Counted from the first letter of the stretch, positions 18,421 through 29,619 are shown. The stretch is 64,000 nt of DNA from Pleomorphomonas sp. JP5 (GCF_023721815.1 NZ_JAMDLI010000022.1:124001-188000); one strand, 5' to 3'. Numbers and translations: made by a program. The notes: generated by a model from the sequence alone, not told the origin.

Positions 18421-20661
18421 ATGGCGGACTTGTCGGCTGGACAGAGTGAAGCTGCGGCAAGGCCGATGGCGATGAAGGACGTTTATGCCGAGGGGCGACG
18501 GCGGCGGCTGTTCGGTCTCGTGCTGGTGGCGGTCGCCACGCTGTTCTCTCTGACCACCTTTGCGCTGATCTCCAATCTCCTGCCCGTTCCGCCGACCACC
18601 GACCTTCTTCGCGGTGCCTTGTTGATCGACGGCCTTCTCCTCCTCGCCATCCTGTTCATGGTCGGCCAGGAGGTATGGAAACTCGGGCGTGCCTGGTTGG
18701 AGGGACGGGCGGCCGCCCGGCTTCACCTGCGTGTCGTGGCTCTGTTTGCCTTCATCGCCGCCTTGCCGGCCGTGATGGTGGCGGTGGCCTTCACCGTCTC
18801 GCTCAACCAGGGATTCGATCACTGGTTCGAGTCGCGGACGCGACAAGTGGTCGACAACGTGCTGACCGTGGCGAGCGCCTACATGCAGGAGCATGCCCGC
18901 GTACTTCGGGCCGATCTGATCAGCATTGCCACTTCGCTCGACGCGGCCAAGTCGCTTTACGATTACGAACCGACCCGGTTCGAGAGCCTCATGCGCTTGC
19001 AGGCGTCGCTGCACGGTCTGCAAAGCGCCTATCTGCTGGACAAGAACGGCAACGTCATCGTGCGTACGGAGTTCGATCCGACCGTCAAGACGGTCATGCC
19101 GACGCTCACGGCGATAGATGAGGCGCGCAAGGAGACGGCGGTTCTGCTGCAGCCGGGGCAGTCCAACCAGGTCGGGGGGCTCCTGAAGCTCAGGACCTAT
19201 GACGAGACCTATCTCTACATCGTCCGTCTTCTCGACAAGCAGGTACTCGACAATCTGAAGCTCGCTCGCGACAGCGCCATGGAGTACCGCGAGCTGGAGA
19301 ACAACCGCTCCGACGTTCAGATGGGCTTCGCGATGATCTTCGGCGGCATGTCGATCGTCTTCCTGCTCGGCGCCATGTGGATCGGCCTGTCGTTCGCCAA
19401 CTATCTCGTCGCGCCCATACGCCACCTGATCAATGCGGCCGACCGGGTGGCTCACGGCGATCTCACTGCCGCCGTGCCCGTCGGGGCCACGTCGGACGAC
19501 ATTTCCAGCCTGGGCGCTTCCTTCAACAAGATGACGGTGGAGCTTCGGAGCCAGCGGCAGGAGTTGATCTCGGCCTCGGAGGAGGCCGAGAGACGGCGCC
19601 GGTTCACCGAGGCGGTGCTGTCGGGCGTGTCGGCGGGTGTCGTCGGCATTTCCAACGATGGCCACGTCACCATCGCCAACGCGTCGGCGCTGTCGCTGCT
19701 CGGCGTGGAGCTGTTCGATCTGGTCGGTCGCCTTCTGGTCGACGAGATGCCCGAACTGGCCCATCTCCTGTCGGCCGCCTTGCGCGATGACGACGAAGGG
19801 CGCTCCCATCAGGCGACGATCGCGCTGGTCCGCGGCGATCACAAGAGCACGGTGTCGGTCAGGGTAACGCCCGATCGCTCGCTCGACCGCGAGCACGGTT
19901 ACGTTGTGACCCTCGATGACATTTCCGAGCTGGTGTCGGCGCAGCGAACCTCGGCCTGGGCAGACGTCGCCCGCCGCATTGCCCATGAGATCAAGAACCC
20001 GCTGACGCCGATCCAGCTGAGCGCCGAGCGCATCCGGCGGCGGTTCGGCAAGCTGGTGATGGACGACGACCGACGGGTGTTCGACCAGTGCGTCGATACC
20101 ATCGTTCGGCAGGTCGGCGACATCGGCCGCATGGTCGACGAGTTCTCGCAGTTTGCGCGCATGCCCAAGCCGTCCTTCGAGGAACGCGACCTTGGCGAAT
20201 GCGTGCGCGAGGCGGTGTTCCTGCTCGGCGTTGGCCATCCGGAGATTACCTTCGAGGCTCATCTGCCGGAAACGCAGCTCAAAGGACGCTTCGATCATCG
20301 CTTGATCAGCCAGGCGGTTGCCAATCTGGTCAAGAATGCCGTCGAGGCGATCGAAGGGCTGCCCGAGGATGATCGCAAGGGAGCGCGCGTCGATGTCTAT
20401 GGCCGCGAGGCCGGCGACTTCAACATCGTGGAAGTGGTCGATACCGGCATCGGCCTGCCGACAAACGAGCGGCACCGGTTGATGGAGCCGTACATGACGA
20501 CACGCGAGAAGGGGACGGGCCTGGGGCTCGCCATCGTTCGCAAGATCGTCGAGGAGCACGGCGGCAGCATCGATCTTCTGGATGCGCCCTCCGTGGCCGA
20601 TGGTGGGCACGGAGCCATGGTCAGGATCAGCCTGCCGGTCGATCCGAATAGAACGGGTTGA
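18421..20661 (+). CDS. ntrY: Nitrogen regulation sensor histidine kinase NtrY
   Basis: Membrane-bound kinase of the NtrY-NtrX pair, which in Alphaproteobacteria links nitrogen and redox status and envelope functions to gene expression. In 746 residues: helices at about 29-52 and 63-80 plus a third near 100-122, an extracytoplasmic sensor (about 130-300), a helix at about 305-328, a HAMP linker (about 328-380), a PAS domain (about 390-500), the H box [12 protein letters not shown] with H522, and an ATPase domain with NLVKNAVEAIE and GTGLGLAIVRKI. Start ATG 18421 has GGAGG. ntrX follows after 113 bases. Unlike in many relatives, ntrBC is not adjacent. Confidence 0.95.
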   Translation: MADLSAGQSEAAARPMAMKDVYAEGRRRRLFGLVLVAVATLFSLTTFALISNLLPVPPTTDLLRGALLIDGLLLLAILFMVGQEVWKLGRAWLEGRAAARLHLRVVALFAFIAALPAVMVAVAFTVSLNQGFDHWFESRTRQVVDNVLTVASAYMQEHARVLRADLISIATSLDAAKSLYDYEPTRFESLMRLQASLHGLQSAYLLDKNGNVIVRTEFDPTVKTVMPTLTAIDEARKETAVLLQPGQSNQVGGLLKLRTYDETYLYIVRLLDKQVLDNLKLARDSAMEYRELENNRSDVQMGFAMIFGGMSIVFLLGAMWIGLSFANYLVAPIRHLINAADRVAHGDLTAAVPVGATSDDISSLGASFNKMTVELRSQRQELISASEEAERRRRFTEAVLSGVSAGVVGISNDGHVTIANASALSLLGVELFDLVGRLLVDEMPELAHLLSAALRDDDEGRSHQATIALVRGDHKSTVSVRVTPDRSLDREHGYVVTLDDISELVSAQRTSAWADVARRIAHEIKNPLTPIQLSAERIRRRFGKLVMDDDRRVFDQCVDTIVRQVGDIGRMVDEFSQFARMPKPSFEERDLGECVREAVFLLGVGHPEITFEAHLPETQLKGRFDHRLISQAVANLVKNAVEAIEGLPEDDRKGARVDVYGREAGDFNIVEVVDTGIGLPTNERHRLMEPYMTTREKGTGLGLAIVRKIVEEHGGSIDLLDAPSVADGGHGAMVRISLPVDPNRTG

Positions 20662-20774
20662 ATGTCGGGGGTAATGACCGATAGGGCTTCAGATCGTGTG
20701 ACATTTATGTTACTGCCGAGACGGCCGGGGCTTGAGGGCGGCCGCTCGGCGGCGGAACGGATACGCAGGAAACA

Positions 20775-22145
20775 ATGGCGACCGACATTCTGATCGTTGA
20801 CGATGAGGCCGATATTCGCGACCTCGTGGCAGGCATTCTTGAGGATGAGGGCCACGGAACCCGGACGGCCGGAGATTGCGACAAGGCCCTTCAGGCCATT
20901 GCCGAGAGGCGCCCGCAGCTGATCTTTCTGGACATCTGGCTTCAGGGCAGCCGCATGGATGGCTTGCAGTTGCTCGACGAGATCAAGTCCAACAATCCGG
21001 ACGTGCCGGTGGTGATGATCTCCGGCCATGGCAACGTCGAGACGGCGGTCTCGGCGATCAAGCGCGGCGCCTACGACTACATCGAGAAGCCGTTCAAGGC
21101 CGATCGCCTGGTGCTGATCGCCGAACGGGCGCTGGAGTCGTCGCGTCTCAAGCGCGAAATTCGCGAACTTCAGATCCGTTCCGACCGCCAGGAGGGCGTC
21201 GTCGGTGGCTCGTCGGTTGTCAACCAGCTCCGCAACACCATCGACCGCGTTGCGCCGACCAACAGCCGCGTGCTGATCTCGGGTCCCTCCGGATCGGGCA
21301 AGGAATCGGTGGCGCGCGCCATCCACGAGCGTTCGCATCGGGCCGCTGGTCCGTTCGTGGTGCTCAATCCCGGCGCCTTCTCGCCGGACCGGATGGAGAT
21401 CGAGCTGTTCGGCAGCGAGTCCGACGACGATGGCAAGCGCAAGGTCGGCGCTCTCGAAGAGGCGCATGGCGGCACGCTCTATCTCGACGAGATCGGCGAC
21501 ATGCCGCGTGACATGCAGAACCGAATGGTGCGCGTTCTCGTCGAACAGGCGTTCGAGCGGGTAGGGGGCACCCAGAAGGTTCATGTCGACGTTCGCTACG
21601 TGTCGTCGACGGCGCGTGATCTCGAGCGCGAGATTGCCGAGGGGCACTTCCGCGAGGATCTGTTTCACCGCCTCGCCGTCGTGCCGGTGCGTGTTCCGGG
21701 GCTTTCGGAACGGCGCGAGGACATTCCCTTCCTCATCGAACAGATGATGCACCAGATCTCCAGGGCCACTGGCCTGCCGGTCCGGCGCATTGGCGAGGAC
21801 GCGATGGCCGTGCTGCAGTCGCACGACTGGCCGGGCAACCTGCGTCAGCTCCGCAATAACGTCGAACGGCTGATGATCCTGACGCGCGGCGATCCGGAGG
21901 CGACGATCACCGCCGACCTTCTGCCCTCGGAAATCGGCACCATGCTGCCGTCGCTGCCGTCCGGTTCGGGCGGCGAGCACCTGATGGCGCTGCCGCTCAG
22001 GGAAGCGCGCGAGATTTTCGAGCGGGAGTATCTCAAGGCCCAGCTCAACCGCTTCGGCGGCAACATCTCGCGGACCGCCGAGTTCGTTGGCATGGAGCGC
22101 TCGGCGCTGCACCGCAAACTGAAAAGCCTCGCCATCGCCGGGTGA
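20775..22145 (+). CDS. ntrX: Response regulator NtrX (sigma-54 activator-like)
   Basis: Cognate regulator of NtrY, 456 residues. It has a receiver domain with D53 (FLDIWLQ) and acidic pocket VDDEAD, an AAA+ domain (about 140-370) with Walker A GPSGSGKE and Walker B LYLDEIGDM, and a C-terminal Fis-type helix-turn-helix (ISRTAEFVGMERSALHRKLK). The GAFTGA loop needed to contact sigma-54 is replaced (ELFGSESDDDGKRKVGALEE), as known for the NtrX family, so it probably does not act as a sigma-54 ATPase activator. It converges with the DUF930 gene, leaving only seven bases between stops. Confidence 0.95.
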   Translation: MATDILIVDDEADIRDLVAGILEDEGHGTRTAGDCDKALQAIAERRPQLIFLDIWLQGSRMDGLQLLDEIKSNNPDVPVVMISGHGNVETAVSAIKRGAYDYIEKPFKADRLVLIAERALESSRLKREIRELQIRSDRQEGVVGGSSVVNQLRNTIDRVAPTNSRVLISGPSGSGKESVARAIHERSHRAAGPFVVLNPGAFSPDRMEIELFGSESDDDGKRKVGALEEAHGGTLYLDEIGDMPRDMQNRMVRVLVEQAFERVGGTQKVHVDVRYVSSTARDLEREIAEGHFREDLFHRLAVVPVRVPGLSERREDIPFLIEQMMHQISRATGLPVRRIGEDAMAVLQSHDWPGNLRQLRNNVERLMILTRGDPEATITADLLPSEIGTMLPSLPSGSGGEHLMALPLREAREIFEREYLKAQLNRFGGNISRTAEFVGMERSALHRKLKSLAIAG

Positions 22146-22152
22146 GGAGAGT

Positions 22153-22791
22153 TCAGTCCGTCGGTTCGTTCTCGTCCAGCTCGGGTAACGAGTTCTGCTC
22201 CCATTCCCTTTTGGGAATGGGACGGCCGAGCTTGAAGGTGAAAGAGGCGACACGAGCGAGATCGACCGTCGCTTCGCAGCTGAACGACAACCGGTACCAT
22301 TTCCCGCCAGCGTGAACGGCCGCGCCGGGCGCTTCCATGGACTTGGCCTTCAGCAGCGGGTCGGCCATCGCGTAGGGAACGACGCTGTTGGGCACGAACC
22401 CGGCTTTCCAGCGCTTCAACTGCTCCATCGCTTCGATGTTGCAGAGCTGGATCAGTCGCTCGTCGCTGGCAAGTGTAGAGATTATTTCCCGAGTTTCCCG
22501 ATTGCGCGGATCGTCGAGGACTGCGGCCGCATAGTAGTCGGTTGCCGTCACGGTGGCGCTCGGGGAGGGGCGGGCCGGTCGGGCCGGAGAGGTCGAAGGT
22601 TTCGCTGCGATCTCTGGGGGAGCGCTGACGGGCGGCGCGACGTCCATCCCGGGGACCATGACCACCTCGACGGCCGCCGGCGGTCGATCGACGGTGAGAC
22701 GGCGGGGGGCTTCGATGGCAAGGAGTGCGATGAACAGCGCATGGCCGAGAACGGACAACATCGTTGCCGGTTTCGGCTGCGCTATCCTCAA
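22153..22791 (-). CDS. DUF930 domain-containing protein
   Basis: A 212-residue protein with an N-terminal membrane segment (about 12-30), a Pro/Ala-rich linker (about 40-85), and a C-terminal domain with LQLCNIEAMEQL-like and GGKWYRLSFSCEATVDLARVASF segments of the DUF930 family found in Hyphomicrobiales. Function is unknown; the anchor-linker-domain layout suggests a periplasmic domain. The best start is TTG 22791, nine bases after GGGGGAGGA; the ATG 33 bases further in (22758) lacks such a site. Convergent with ntrX. Confidence 0.75.
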   Translation of the reverse strand: MRIAQPKPATMLSVLGHALFIALLAIEAPRRLTVDRPPAAVEVVMVPGMDVAPPVSAPPEIAAKPSTSPARPARPSPSATVTATDYYAAAVLDDPRNRETREIISTLASDERLIQLCNIEAMEQLKRWKAGFVPNSVVPYAMADPLLKAKSMEAPGAAVHAGGKWYRLSFSCEATVDLARVASFTFKLGRPIPKREWEQNSLPELDENEPTD

Positions 22792-23035
22792 AACGGATCC
22801 TCCCCCTTTTCTTTCTCCATCGCTCGACTTGATGGCGGTTTGACGGCCCCGCCGCGCGCACGATGTTGTGATCGGCCGGGCCTGTGGGAAGTTTGCCACC
22901 TTTTGCCTATTGCGAGGCTGGCGAGACTCATTTTGGGCGCAACCCGCGACCTGTTCACCGTCCTTTTACCACGTTGGTCCAGATTCCTCCGCAAGGGACC
23001 AGGATGTTCCCGCTGCCTGCGTGAGTTTGTTGCGT

Positions 23036-23374
23036 ATGATTACCCGCCAGTACCGTCCGTCTTGGCTGCGTCGCCTGATCCTTCCGGCTGTTACCGCCGT
23101 TTTTCTGGGCTATTTTGGCTATCACGCCGTCAATGGCGAGTACGGCATGGTGGGGCGTGCCCGCTTCGAGAGCCGCACCCAGGAACTCAATGCCGAACTG
23201 GCGCGTCTCAACGCCGAAAAGGCCGATCTGGAGGCCCATGTCAGGCTTCTGCGCCCCTCCAGCCTCGACCAGGACATGGTGGACGAGCGCGCCCGTGTCC
23301 AGCTGTCGGTCGTCAATCCGAATGAAGTGGTCATTATGGATTTCGACGAGTTGGCGCAGGCAAAAAGCGATTGA
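23036..23374 (+). CDS. ftsB: Septum formation initiator FtsB/DivIC
   Basis: A 112-residue bitopic cell-division protein with a basic N-terminus (MITRQYRPSWLRRL), one transmembrane helix (about 14-34), and a periplasmic coiled coil (about 50-85: ELNAELARLNAEKADLEAHV), then DEVARVQL-like and NPNEVVI motifs of the DivIC/FtsB family. It would join FtsL and FtsQ in the divisome. The position directly upstream of pdhA is the usual one in rhizobia. The ribosome site is weak for ATG 23036. Confidence 0.87.
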   Translation: MITRQYRPSWLRRLILPAVTAVFLGYFGYHAVNGEYGMVGRARFESRTQELNAELARLNAEKADLEAHVRLLRPSSLDQDMVDERARVQLSVVNPNEVVIMDFDELAQAKSD

Positions 23375-23392
23375 TATTGCTCTATTTTCGTT

Positions 23393-23417
23393 GAATTAAC
23401 TTGATTTCAGTTAATTC
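23393..23417. promoter_or_regulatory. Inverted repeat between ftsB and pdhA
   Basis: GAATTAAC (23393-23400) and GTTAATTC (23410-23417) form a perfect 8-base dyad with a 9-base spacer in the 162-base gap before pdhA. It could be an operator or a weak terminator of ftsB. A TTGACA-like element follows at about 23447, so the pdh promoter probably lies just downstream. Confidence 0.35.
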
Positions 23418-23536
23418 TTGTGGCCAGCGATGCGGCTTTCGCATGATTGACATGCGTTGCAAACCTTGACTTGCTCCCCGGAAAGGGGTTCCGTCGGCGC
23501 CTCTACGAAATAATCCCGATACGGGAGGAGCAATCC

Positions 23537-24607
23537 ATGGCTGTTCGACCGGCGACCGAGAAGCGCACGCGCGCTTCGGCCCCGACATCCGGAACGAAGA
23601 AACCGGGCAAGACGTCCAATCCGACCGTCAACTATCAGGTCGCCGAATTCGACAAGGACGACGAGTTCAAGGCCTATCACGACATGCTGCTGATCCGTCG
23701 CTTCGAAGAGAAGGCCGGTCAGCTCTACGGCATGGGCCTCATCGGCGGGTTCTGCCACCTTTACATCGGCCAGGAAGCCGTTGTCGTCGGTATCCAGAAG
23801 GCGCTTCGCGAAGGCGAAGATCAGGTTACCACCTCCTATCGCGACCATGGCCACATGCTGGCCTGCGGCATGGACCCCAAGGGTGTCATGGCCGAGTTGA
23901 CCGGCCGCCAGGGCGGATACTCGCGCGGCAAGGGCGGCTCGATGCACATGTTCAGCCGCGAGAAGCAGTTTTTCGGCGGTCACGGCATCGTCGGCGCGCA
24001 GGTGCCGATCGGCGCTGGACTGGCCTTCGCCAACAAGTATCGCGGCAACGACAACGTGTCCGTGGTGTATTTCGGTGATGGCGCTGCCAACCAGGGCCAG
24101 GTCTACGAGACCTTCAACATGGCGCAGCTCTGGAAGCTTCCGGTGATCTTCGTCATCGAGAACAATAGGTATGCCATGGGCACCTCGGTCAGCCGCTCGT
24201 CGGCGCAGACCGATTTCGCCAAGCGCGGCGAGAGCTTCAACATTCCCGGCGAGCAGGTGGACGGCATGGACGTCCGTGCCGTCAATGCGGCGGCCGATCG
24301 CGCCGTCGAATGGGCGCGGACGGGCAATGGTCCGTATATCCTGGAAATGCAGACCTATCGCTATCGCGGCCATTCGATGTCCGATCCGGCCAAGTATCGG
24401 AGCAAGGACGAAGTGCAGAAGATGCGCGACGAACGCGATCCGATCGAACAGGTTCGCAAGCGCCTCGTCGAGAAGGGCTGGGCCAGCGAAGAGGATCTCA
24501 AGGAGATCGACAAGAAGGTGCGCGCCGTGGTGACGGAAGCCGCCGACTTCGCCTCCGCCGATGCCGAGCCGGATCCGTCCGAGCTCTGGACCGACATTCT
24601 CCGCTGA
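23537..24607 (+). CDS. pdhA: Pyruvate dehydrogenase E1 component, alpha subunit
   Basis: Thiamine-diphosphate subunit that decarboxylates pyruvate in the pyruvate dehydrogenase complex. The 356-residue protein has an Ala/Thr/Lys-rich N-terminal tail (1-35), the conserved HLYIGQEAV and TSYRDHGH segments, the ThDP motif [12 protein letters not shown] ... [10 protein letters not shown], and the phosphorylation-loop-like [11 protein letters not shown]. Start ATG 23537 follows GGGAGGAG. It is first in the pdhA-pdhB-pdhC series, with 22 and 11 bases between the genes. Confidence 0.97.
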   Translation: MAVRPATEKRTRASAPTSGTKKPGKTSNPTVNYQVAEFDKDDEFKAYHDMLLIRRFEEKAGQLYGMGLIGGFCHLYIGQEAVVVGIQKALREGEDQVTTSYRDHGHMLACGMDPKGVMAELTGRQGGYSRGKGGSMHMFSREKQFFGGHGIVGAQVPIGAGLAFANKYRGNDNVSVVYFGDGAANQGQVYETFNMAQLWKLPVIFVIENNRYAMGTSVSRSSAQTDFAKRGESFNIPGEQVDGMDVRAVNAAADRAVEWARTGNGPYILEMQTYRYRGHSMSDPAKYRSKDEVQKMRDERDPIEQVRKRLVEKGWASEEDLKEIDKKVRAVVTEAADFASADAEPDPSELWTDILR

Positions 24608-24629
24608 CAGCGCCGAAAGGTTTTTCATA

Positions 24630-26015
<1,386 letters not shown>

Positions 26016-26026
26016 GGAGAGAAGAA

Positions 26027-27361
26027 ATGCCGATCAAGATCCTGATGCCGGCGCTCTCTCCCACCATGGAGACGGGCAACCTGACCAAGTGGAGCGTCAA
26101 GGTGGGCGATGCCGTGAAGTCCGGCATGGTTCTCGCCGAGATCGAAACCGACAAGGCAACCATGGAAGTCGAGGCGGTCGACGAAGGTGTCGTCGCCAAG
26201 CTGGTGGTCGCTGAAGGTGCGGCGGACGTACCGGTCAACGCCGTGATCGCCATTCTCGCCGAGGAAGGCGAGGACGTCGAAGCGGCTGCCTCGGCAGCCG
26301 AAGGGGCGGCTCCCGCCCCGGCCAAGGCGGAAGCGCCCAAGGTCGAGGACAAGGCGAAGCCTGAGGCGTCGAAAGCGGATACCGCCAAGGCAGAAGCTCC
26401 GAAAGCGGAAGCAACCAAGTCGGCCGACGGCGAACGCATCTTCGCCTCGCCACTGGCGCGTCGCGTCGCCAAGGACAAGGGACTCGACCTCAAGTCCATC
26501 AAGGGCTCGGGTCCGAAGGGCCGCATCATCCTGCGTGACGTCGAGGGTGCCGAAGCGGCGCCGAAGGCGGCGGCTCCCGCTCCGCAGGCACAGGGCTCGG
26601 CGCCTGCTCCGAAGCCGGCTGGCGCCAGCGACGAGATGACGCTGAAGCTGTTCGATCCGGACAGCTACGAGCTGATCCCGCACGACGGCATGCGCAAGAC
26701 GATTGCGCGCCGCCTCACCGAGTCCAAGCAGACGGTGCCGCACTTCTACGTCACCGTGGATGTGGAGCTCGATGCGCTGCTTGTCCTGCGCAAGGATATC
26801 AACGACTCCGCGCCAACCATCGATGGAAAGCCGACCTACAAGGTGTCGGTCAACGACATGGTCATCAAGGCTTATGCCCTGGCGCTGAAGGCCGTGCCGG
26901 ACGCCCACGTGTCCTGGACCGATGGCGGCATGCTCAAGCATCGCCATGCCGATGTCGGCGTTGCCGTGTCGATCCCCGGCGGCCTGATCACGCCAATCGT
27001 CCGCAAGGCCGACGAGAAGAGCCTCTCCGCCATCTCCAACGAGGTGAAGGATCTGGCCAAGCGCGCCAAGGACCGCAAGCTGAAGCCGGAAGAATATCAG
27101 GGTGGCACCACCTCGGTGTCCAATCTTGGCATGTTCGGCGTCAAGGACTTCGCGGCCGTCATCAACCCGCCGCACGCCACCATCCTGGCGGTCGGCGCCG
27201 GCGAGCAGCGGGCCGTGGTCAAGGGTGGCCAGCTGGCCGTCGCCACCGTGATGAGCGTGACGCTCTCCACCGATCACCGTGCCGTCGATGGTGCGCTCGG
27301 CGCCGAGCTTCTCAAGGCGTTCAAGGGCTTCATCGAGAAGCCGATGTCGATGCTGGTGTAA
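26027..27361 (+). CDS. pdhC: Dihydrolipoamide acetyltransferase (E2) of pyruvate dehydrogenase
   Basis: Core of the complex, moving acetyl groups from E1 to coenzyme A. In 444 residues: a lipoyl domain (1-80, K43 in [10 protein letters not shown]), a long Ala/Lys/Glu linker with repeated KAEAPK units, a peripheral-subunit-binding domain (about 137-175; FASPLARRVAKDKGLDL ... GPKGRI), and a catalytic domain ending with the H417-x-x-x-D421 motif (DHRAVDGALG). ATG 26027 has GGAGAGAAG. A hairpin lies just after its stop. Confidence 0.97.
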   Translation: MPIKILMPALSPTMETGNLTKWSVKVGDAVKSGMVLAEIETDKATMEVEAVDEGVVAKLVVAEGAADVPVNAVIAILAEEGEDVEAAASAAEGAAPAPAKAEAPKVEDKAKPEASKADTAKAEAPKAEATKSADGERIFASPLARRVAKDKGLDLKSIKGSGPKGRIILRDVEGAEAAPKAAAPAPQAQGSAPAPKPAGASDEMTLKLFDPDSYELIPHDGMRKTIARRLTESKQTVPHFYVTVDVELDALLVLRKDINDSAPTIDGKPTYKVSVNDMVIKAYALALKAVPDAHVSWTDGGMLKHRHADVGVAVSIPGGLITPIVRKADEKSLSAISNEVKDLAKRAKDRKLKPEEYQGGTTSVSNLGMFGVKDFAAVINPPHATILAVGAGEQRAVVKGGQLAVATVMSVTLSTDHRAVDGALGAELLKAFKGFIEKPMSMLV

Positions 27362-27378
27362 TCGCGATCCGAAGATCT

Positions 27379-27408
27379 CGCGCGCCGGTTGACTACATCC
27401 GGCGCGCG
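27379..27408 (+). terminator. Hairpin after pdhC
   Basis: A perfect 10-bp GC stem 27379-27388 / 27399-27408 with a 10-base loop, 17 bases after the pdhC stop, no T-run. It may stabilise the pdhABC message or reduce read-through into the lipoprotein and lpdA genes. Confidence 0.5.
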
Positions 27409-27570
27409 GGTGTTGCCACGCCGGTTTCCGCCGGTACTGGCTAAACCAGTGGAAGAGTGGTCGGAAACAACAACCCAAGCAACTCCCTTGCGCTAACTAT
27501 GGGCGGTCCGATCCGGTTTCTTCCTCCCAATTTTGGGAAAACCGGAATCCGAAAACGGGGGGAGTTCATG

Positions 27571-28134
27571 ATGTGGCGACTTGGAGTGCTGAAGCGTTCA
27601 GGCTGGCTGGTGTTCGCGTGTTCGCCGAAGATAGTCACGGCGATTTTGGTGTCAGTCTTCGCTGGTCTGGCGCTGACGTCATGCCAGACATCGAACGACG
27701 ACCTTCTTCGGAAGCTGGCGGCGGAAACGCCGAATTCCAGGGATTTCTTTTCCGGGAAAACGTTGGTCCACCTTGGCATGCAGGTTGAATACTATAGGCC
27801 AGATGGTGCAGCCTTTCTTTGGGTTCCAGGAAATACCGTCGTTGTTCCGGGGAGGTGGAAAGTTGAAGGCTCCGTACCCGGAGAGACCTTCTCTGGCGAC
27901 ATCTGCTTCATGTACGCCAGGACGAACGAGGAGCTCTTGGCGGGTAAAGCGAGTGGCTTTTGGGAATGCCACGAACTCCGGTCTCAAAAGTTGGTCATCA
28001 CGGGGCGCGTTGCGGGGGATCCGCTCAATCTTTCCAAATCACTGGCTGTGCCTTTCGTCTCGTCGAAATGGCAGACCTCACTTGAAAGCCTGATCAAGAA
28101 GTACCAGCAGCAATTGAATAACAAGAGCGGTTAA
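27571..28134 (+). CDS. Putative lipoprotein of unknown function (DUF995-like)
   Basis: A 187-residue protein with a basic N-terminus, a hydrophobic stretch (about 20-36) and a lipobox-like LTSC, so it is probably a lipoprotein. The mature part has FFSGKTLVHLGMQVEYYRPDG, GRWKVEGS, GDICFMYA and GFWECHEL. This is reminiscent of small Hyphomicrobiales DUF995-type secreted proteins, but the match is not certain. ATG 27571 (or 27568) follows GGGGGGAG. It sits between pdhC and lpdA, an unusual place for a secreted protein, and is less GC-rich than its neighbours. Confidence 0.72.
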   Translation: MWRLGVLKRSGWLVFACSPKIVTAILVSVFAGLALTSCQTSNDDLLRKLAAETPNSRDFFSGKTLVHLGMQVEYYRPDGAAFLWVPGNTVVVPGRWKVEGSVPGETFSGDICFMYARTNEELLAGKASGFWECHELRSQKLVITGRVAGDPLNLSKSLAVPFVSSKWQTSLESLIKKYQQQLNNKSG

Positions 28135-28181
28135 GTCTTCGAGCCACGACGGCGTCGACCAAAACCGCGTTGGAGCATCTC

Positions 28182-29594
28182 ATGTCCCAGTATGACATCC
28201 TGATTATCGGTTCGGGCCCCGGTGGCTATGTCGCCGCCATCCGTGCCGCCCAGCTCGGCCTCAAGGTCGGCGTCGTCGAACGCGCCTATGTCGGCGGCAT
28301 CTGCCCCAACTGGGGCTGCATTCCGGCCAAGGCGCTGCTGCGATCGGCCGAGATCTTCCACTATATCGAGCATGCTGCCGACTACGGCATCAAGGCCGAG
28401 AAGCCGGGCGTCGACGTTGCCGGTATCGTCAAGCGGTCGCGCGGCATCGCCCAGCAGATGAGCCAGGGCGTCGGTTTCCTGCTCAAGAAAAACAAGGTCG
28501 ACCTGATCTGGGGTGAGGCGACGATCGCCGCGCCCGGCAAGGTCAAGGTGAAGGCCGTCGACGGTGCGCCCAAGGGCTGGTTGCCGGCCGGCGACTACGA
28601 GGCCAAGCACATCATCGTTGCGACTGGCGCCCGTCCGCGTGTCCTGCCGGGCCTTGAGCCCGACAAGAAGCTGGTCTGGACCTATTTCGAGTCGATGGTT
28701 CCCGAAGAGCTGCCGAAGCGTCTTCTGGTGGTCGGCTCCGGTGCCATCGGCATCGAGTTCGCGAGCTTCTACCGGGCGCTCGGCTCGGAAGTGACCGTCG
28801 TCGAGGTGATGAGCCAGGTGATGCCGGTCGAGGATCACGAGATCGCCGAACTCGCCAAGAAGCGTTTCGAGAAGGCCGGCATGAAGATCCTTCTCGAGGC
28901 CAAGGTCGCCTCGTTGAAGAAGGGCAGCAACGAGGTGACGGCCACCATCGAGCTCAAGGGCGGCTCCAGGCAGGAGATCACCGCCGATCGCGTCATCTCG
29001 GCCGTCGGCGTCGTCGGCAACGTCGAGAACCTCGGCCTTGAGGCGCTGGGCGTGAAGCTCGATCGCGGTACGATTGCCACCGACGGTCTCGGCCGGACCA
29101 ACGTGCCGGGCATTTATGCCATCGGCGACGTCGCCGGTCCGCCGATGCTGGCCCACAAGGCCGAGCACGAGGGCACGCTGTGCGTCGAGGCGATCGCCGG
29201 TCTGCATCCGCATCCGATGGACAAGCTGCAGATTCCGGGCTGCACCTATTGCCACCCGCAGGTGGCCTCCGTAGGCCTGACCGAGAAGAAGGCCAAGGAA
29301 GCCGGGTTCGAGCTGAAGGTCGGTCGTTTCCCCTTCATCGGCAACGGCAAGGCGGTGGCGCTGGGCGAGCCTGAGGGTCTCGTCAAGACGATCTTCGATG
29401 CCAAGACCGGCCGCTTGCTCGGTGCCCATCTGGTTGGCGCCGAGGTGACGGAGATGATCCAGGGCTTCGTCGTCGCCATGCAGCTCGAGACCACCGAGGA
29501 AGAGCTGATGCACACGGTGTTCCCGCACCCGACTGTCAGCGAGACCATGCACGAGAGCGTACTTGCCGCCTACGGCCGCGCCATCCATATTTGA
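28182..29594 (+). CDS. lpdA: Dihydrolipoyl dehydrogenase (E3)
   Basis: FAD enzyme that reoxidises dihydrolipoamide with NAD+. The 470-residue protein has the N-terminal FAD motif GSGPGGYVAA, the redox disulfide in GGICPNWGCIPAK (C41, C46), the NAD motif GSGAIGIEFASFY, the second FAD motif GIYAIGDVAGPP, and the C-terminal catalytic HPHPTVSET. The 'CPNWGC' loop differs from the common CLNVGC. ATG 28182 has TTGGAG. It ends the pdh cluster; a terminator follows. Confidence 0.96.
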   Translation: MSQYDILIIGSGPGGYVAAIRAAQLGLKVGVVERAYVGGICPNWGCIPAKALLRSAEIFHYIEHAADYGIKAEKPGVDVAGIVKRSRGIAQQMSQGVGFLLKKNKVDLIWGEATIAAPGKVKVKAVDGAPKGWLPAGDYEAKHIIVATGARPRVLPGLEPDKKLVWTYFESMVPEELPKRLLVVGSGAIGIEFASFYRALGSEVTVVEVMSQVMPVEDHEIAELAKKRFEKAGMKILLEAKVASLKKGSNEVTATIELKGGSRQEITADRVISAVGVVGNVENLGLEALGVKLDRGTIATDGLGRTNVPGIYAIGDVAGPPMLAHKAEHEGTLCVEAIAGLHPHPMDKLQIPGCTYCHPQVASVGLTEKKAKEAGFELKVGRFPFIGNGKAVALGEPEGLVKTIFDAKTGRLLGAHLVGAEVTEMIQGFVVAMQLETTEEELMHTVFPHPTVSETMHESVLAAYGRAIHI

Positions 29595-29619
29595 GGCGTG
29601 AATCGCAATTACACGCAGA

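Noticed and set aside
18280-20610. Open frame of 776 codons on the minus strand
   Set aside because: Antisense of ntrY; residue composition (His, Arg and Asp rich) is typical of a shadow frame.
20397-22253. Open frame of 618 codons on the minus strand
   Set aside because: Antisense of ntrX and the end of ntrY; both are certain genes.
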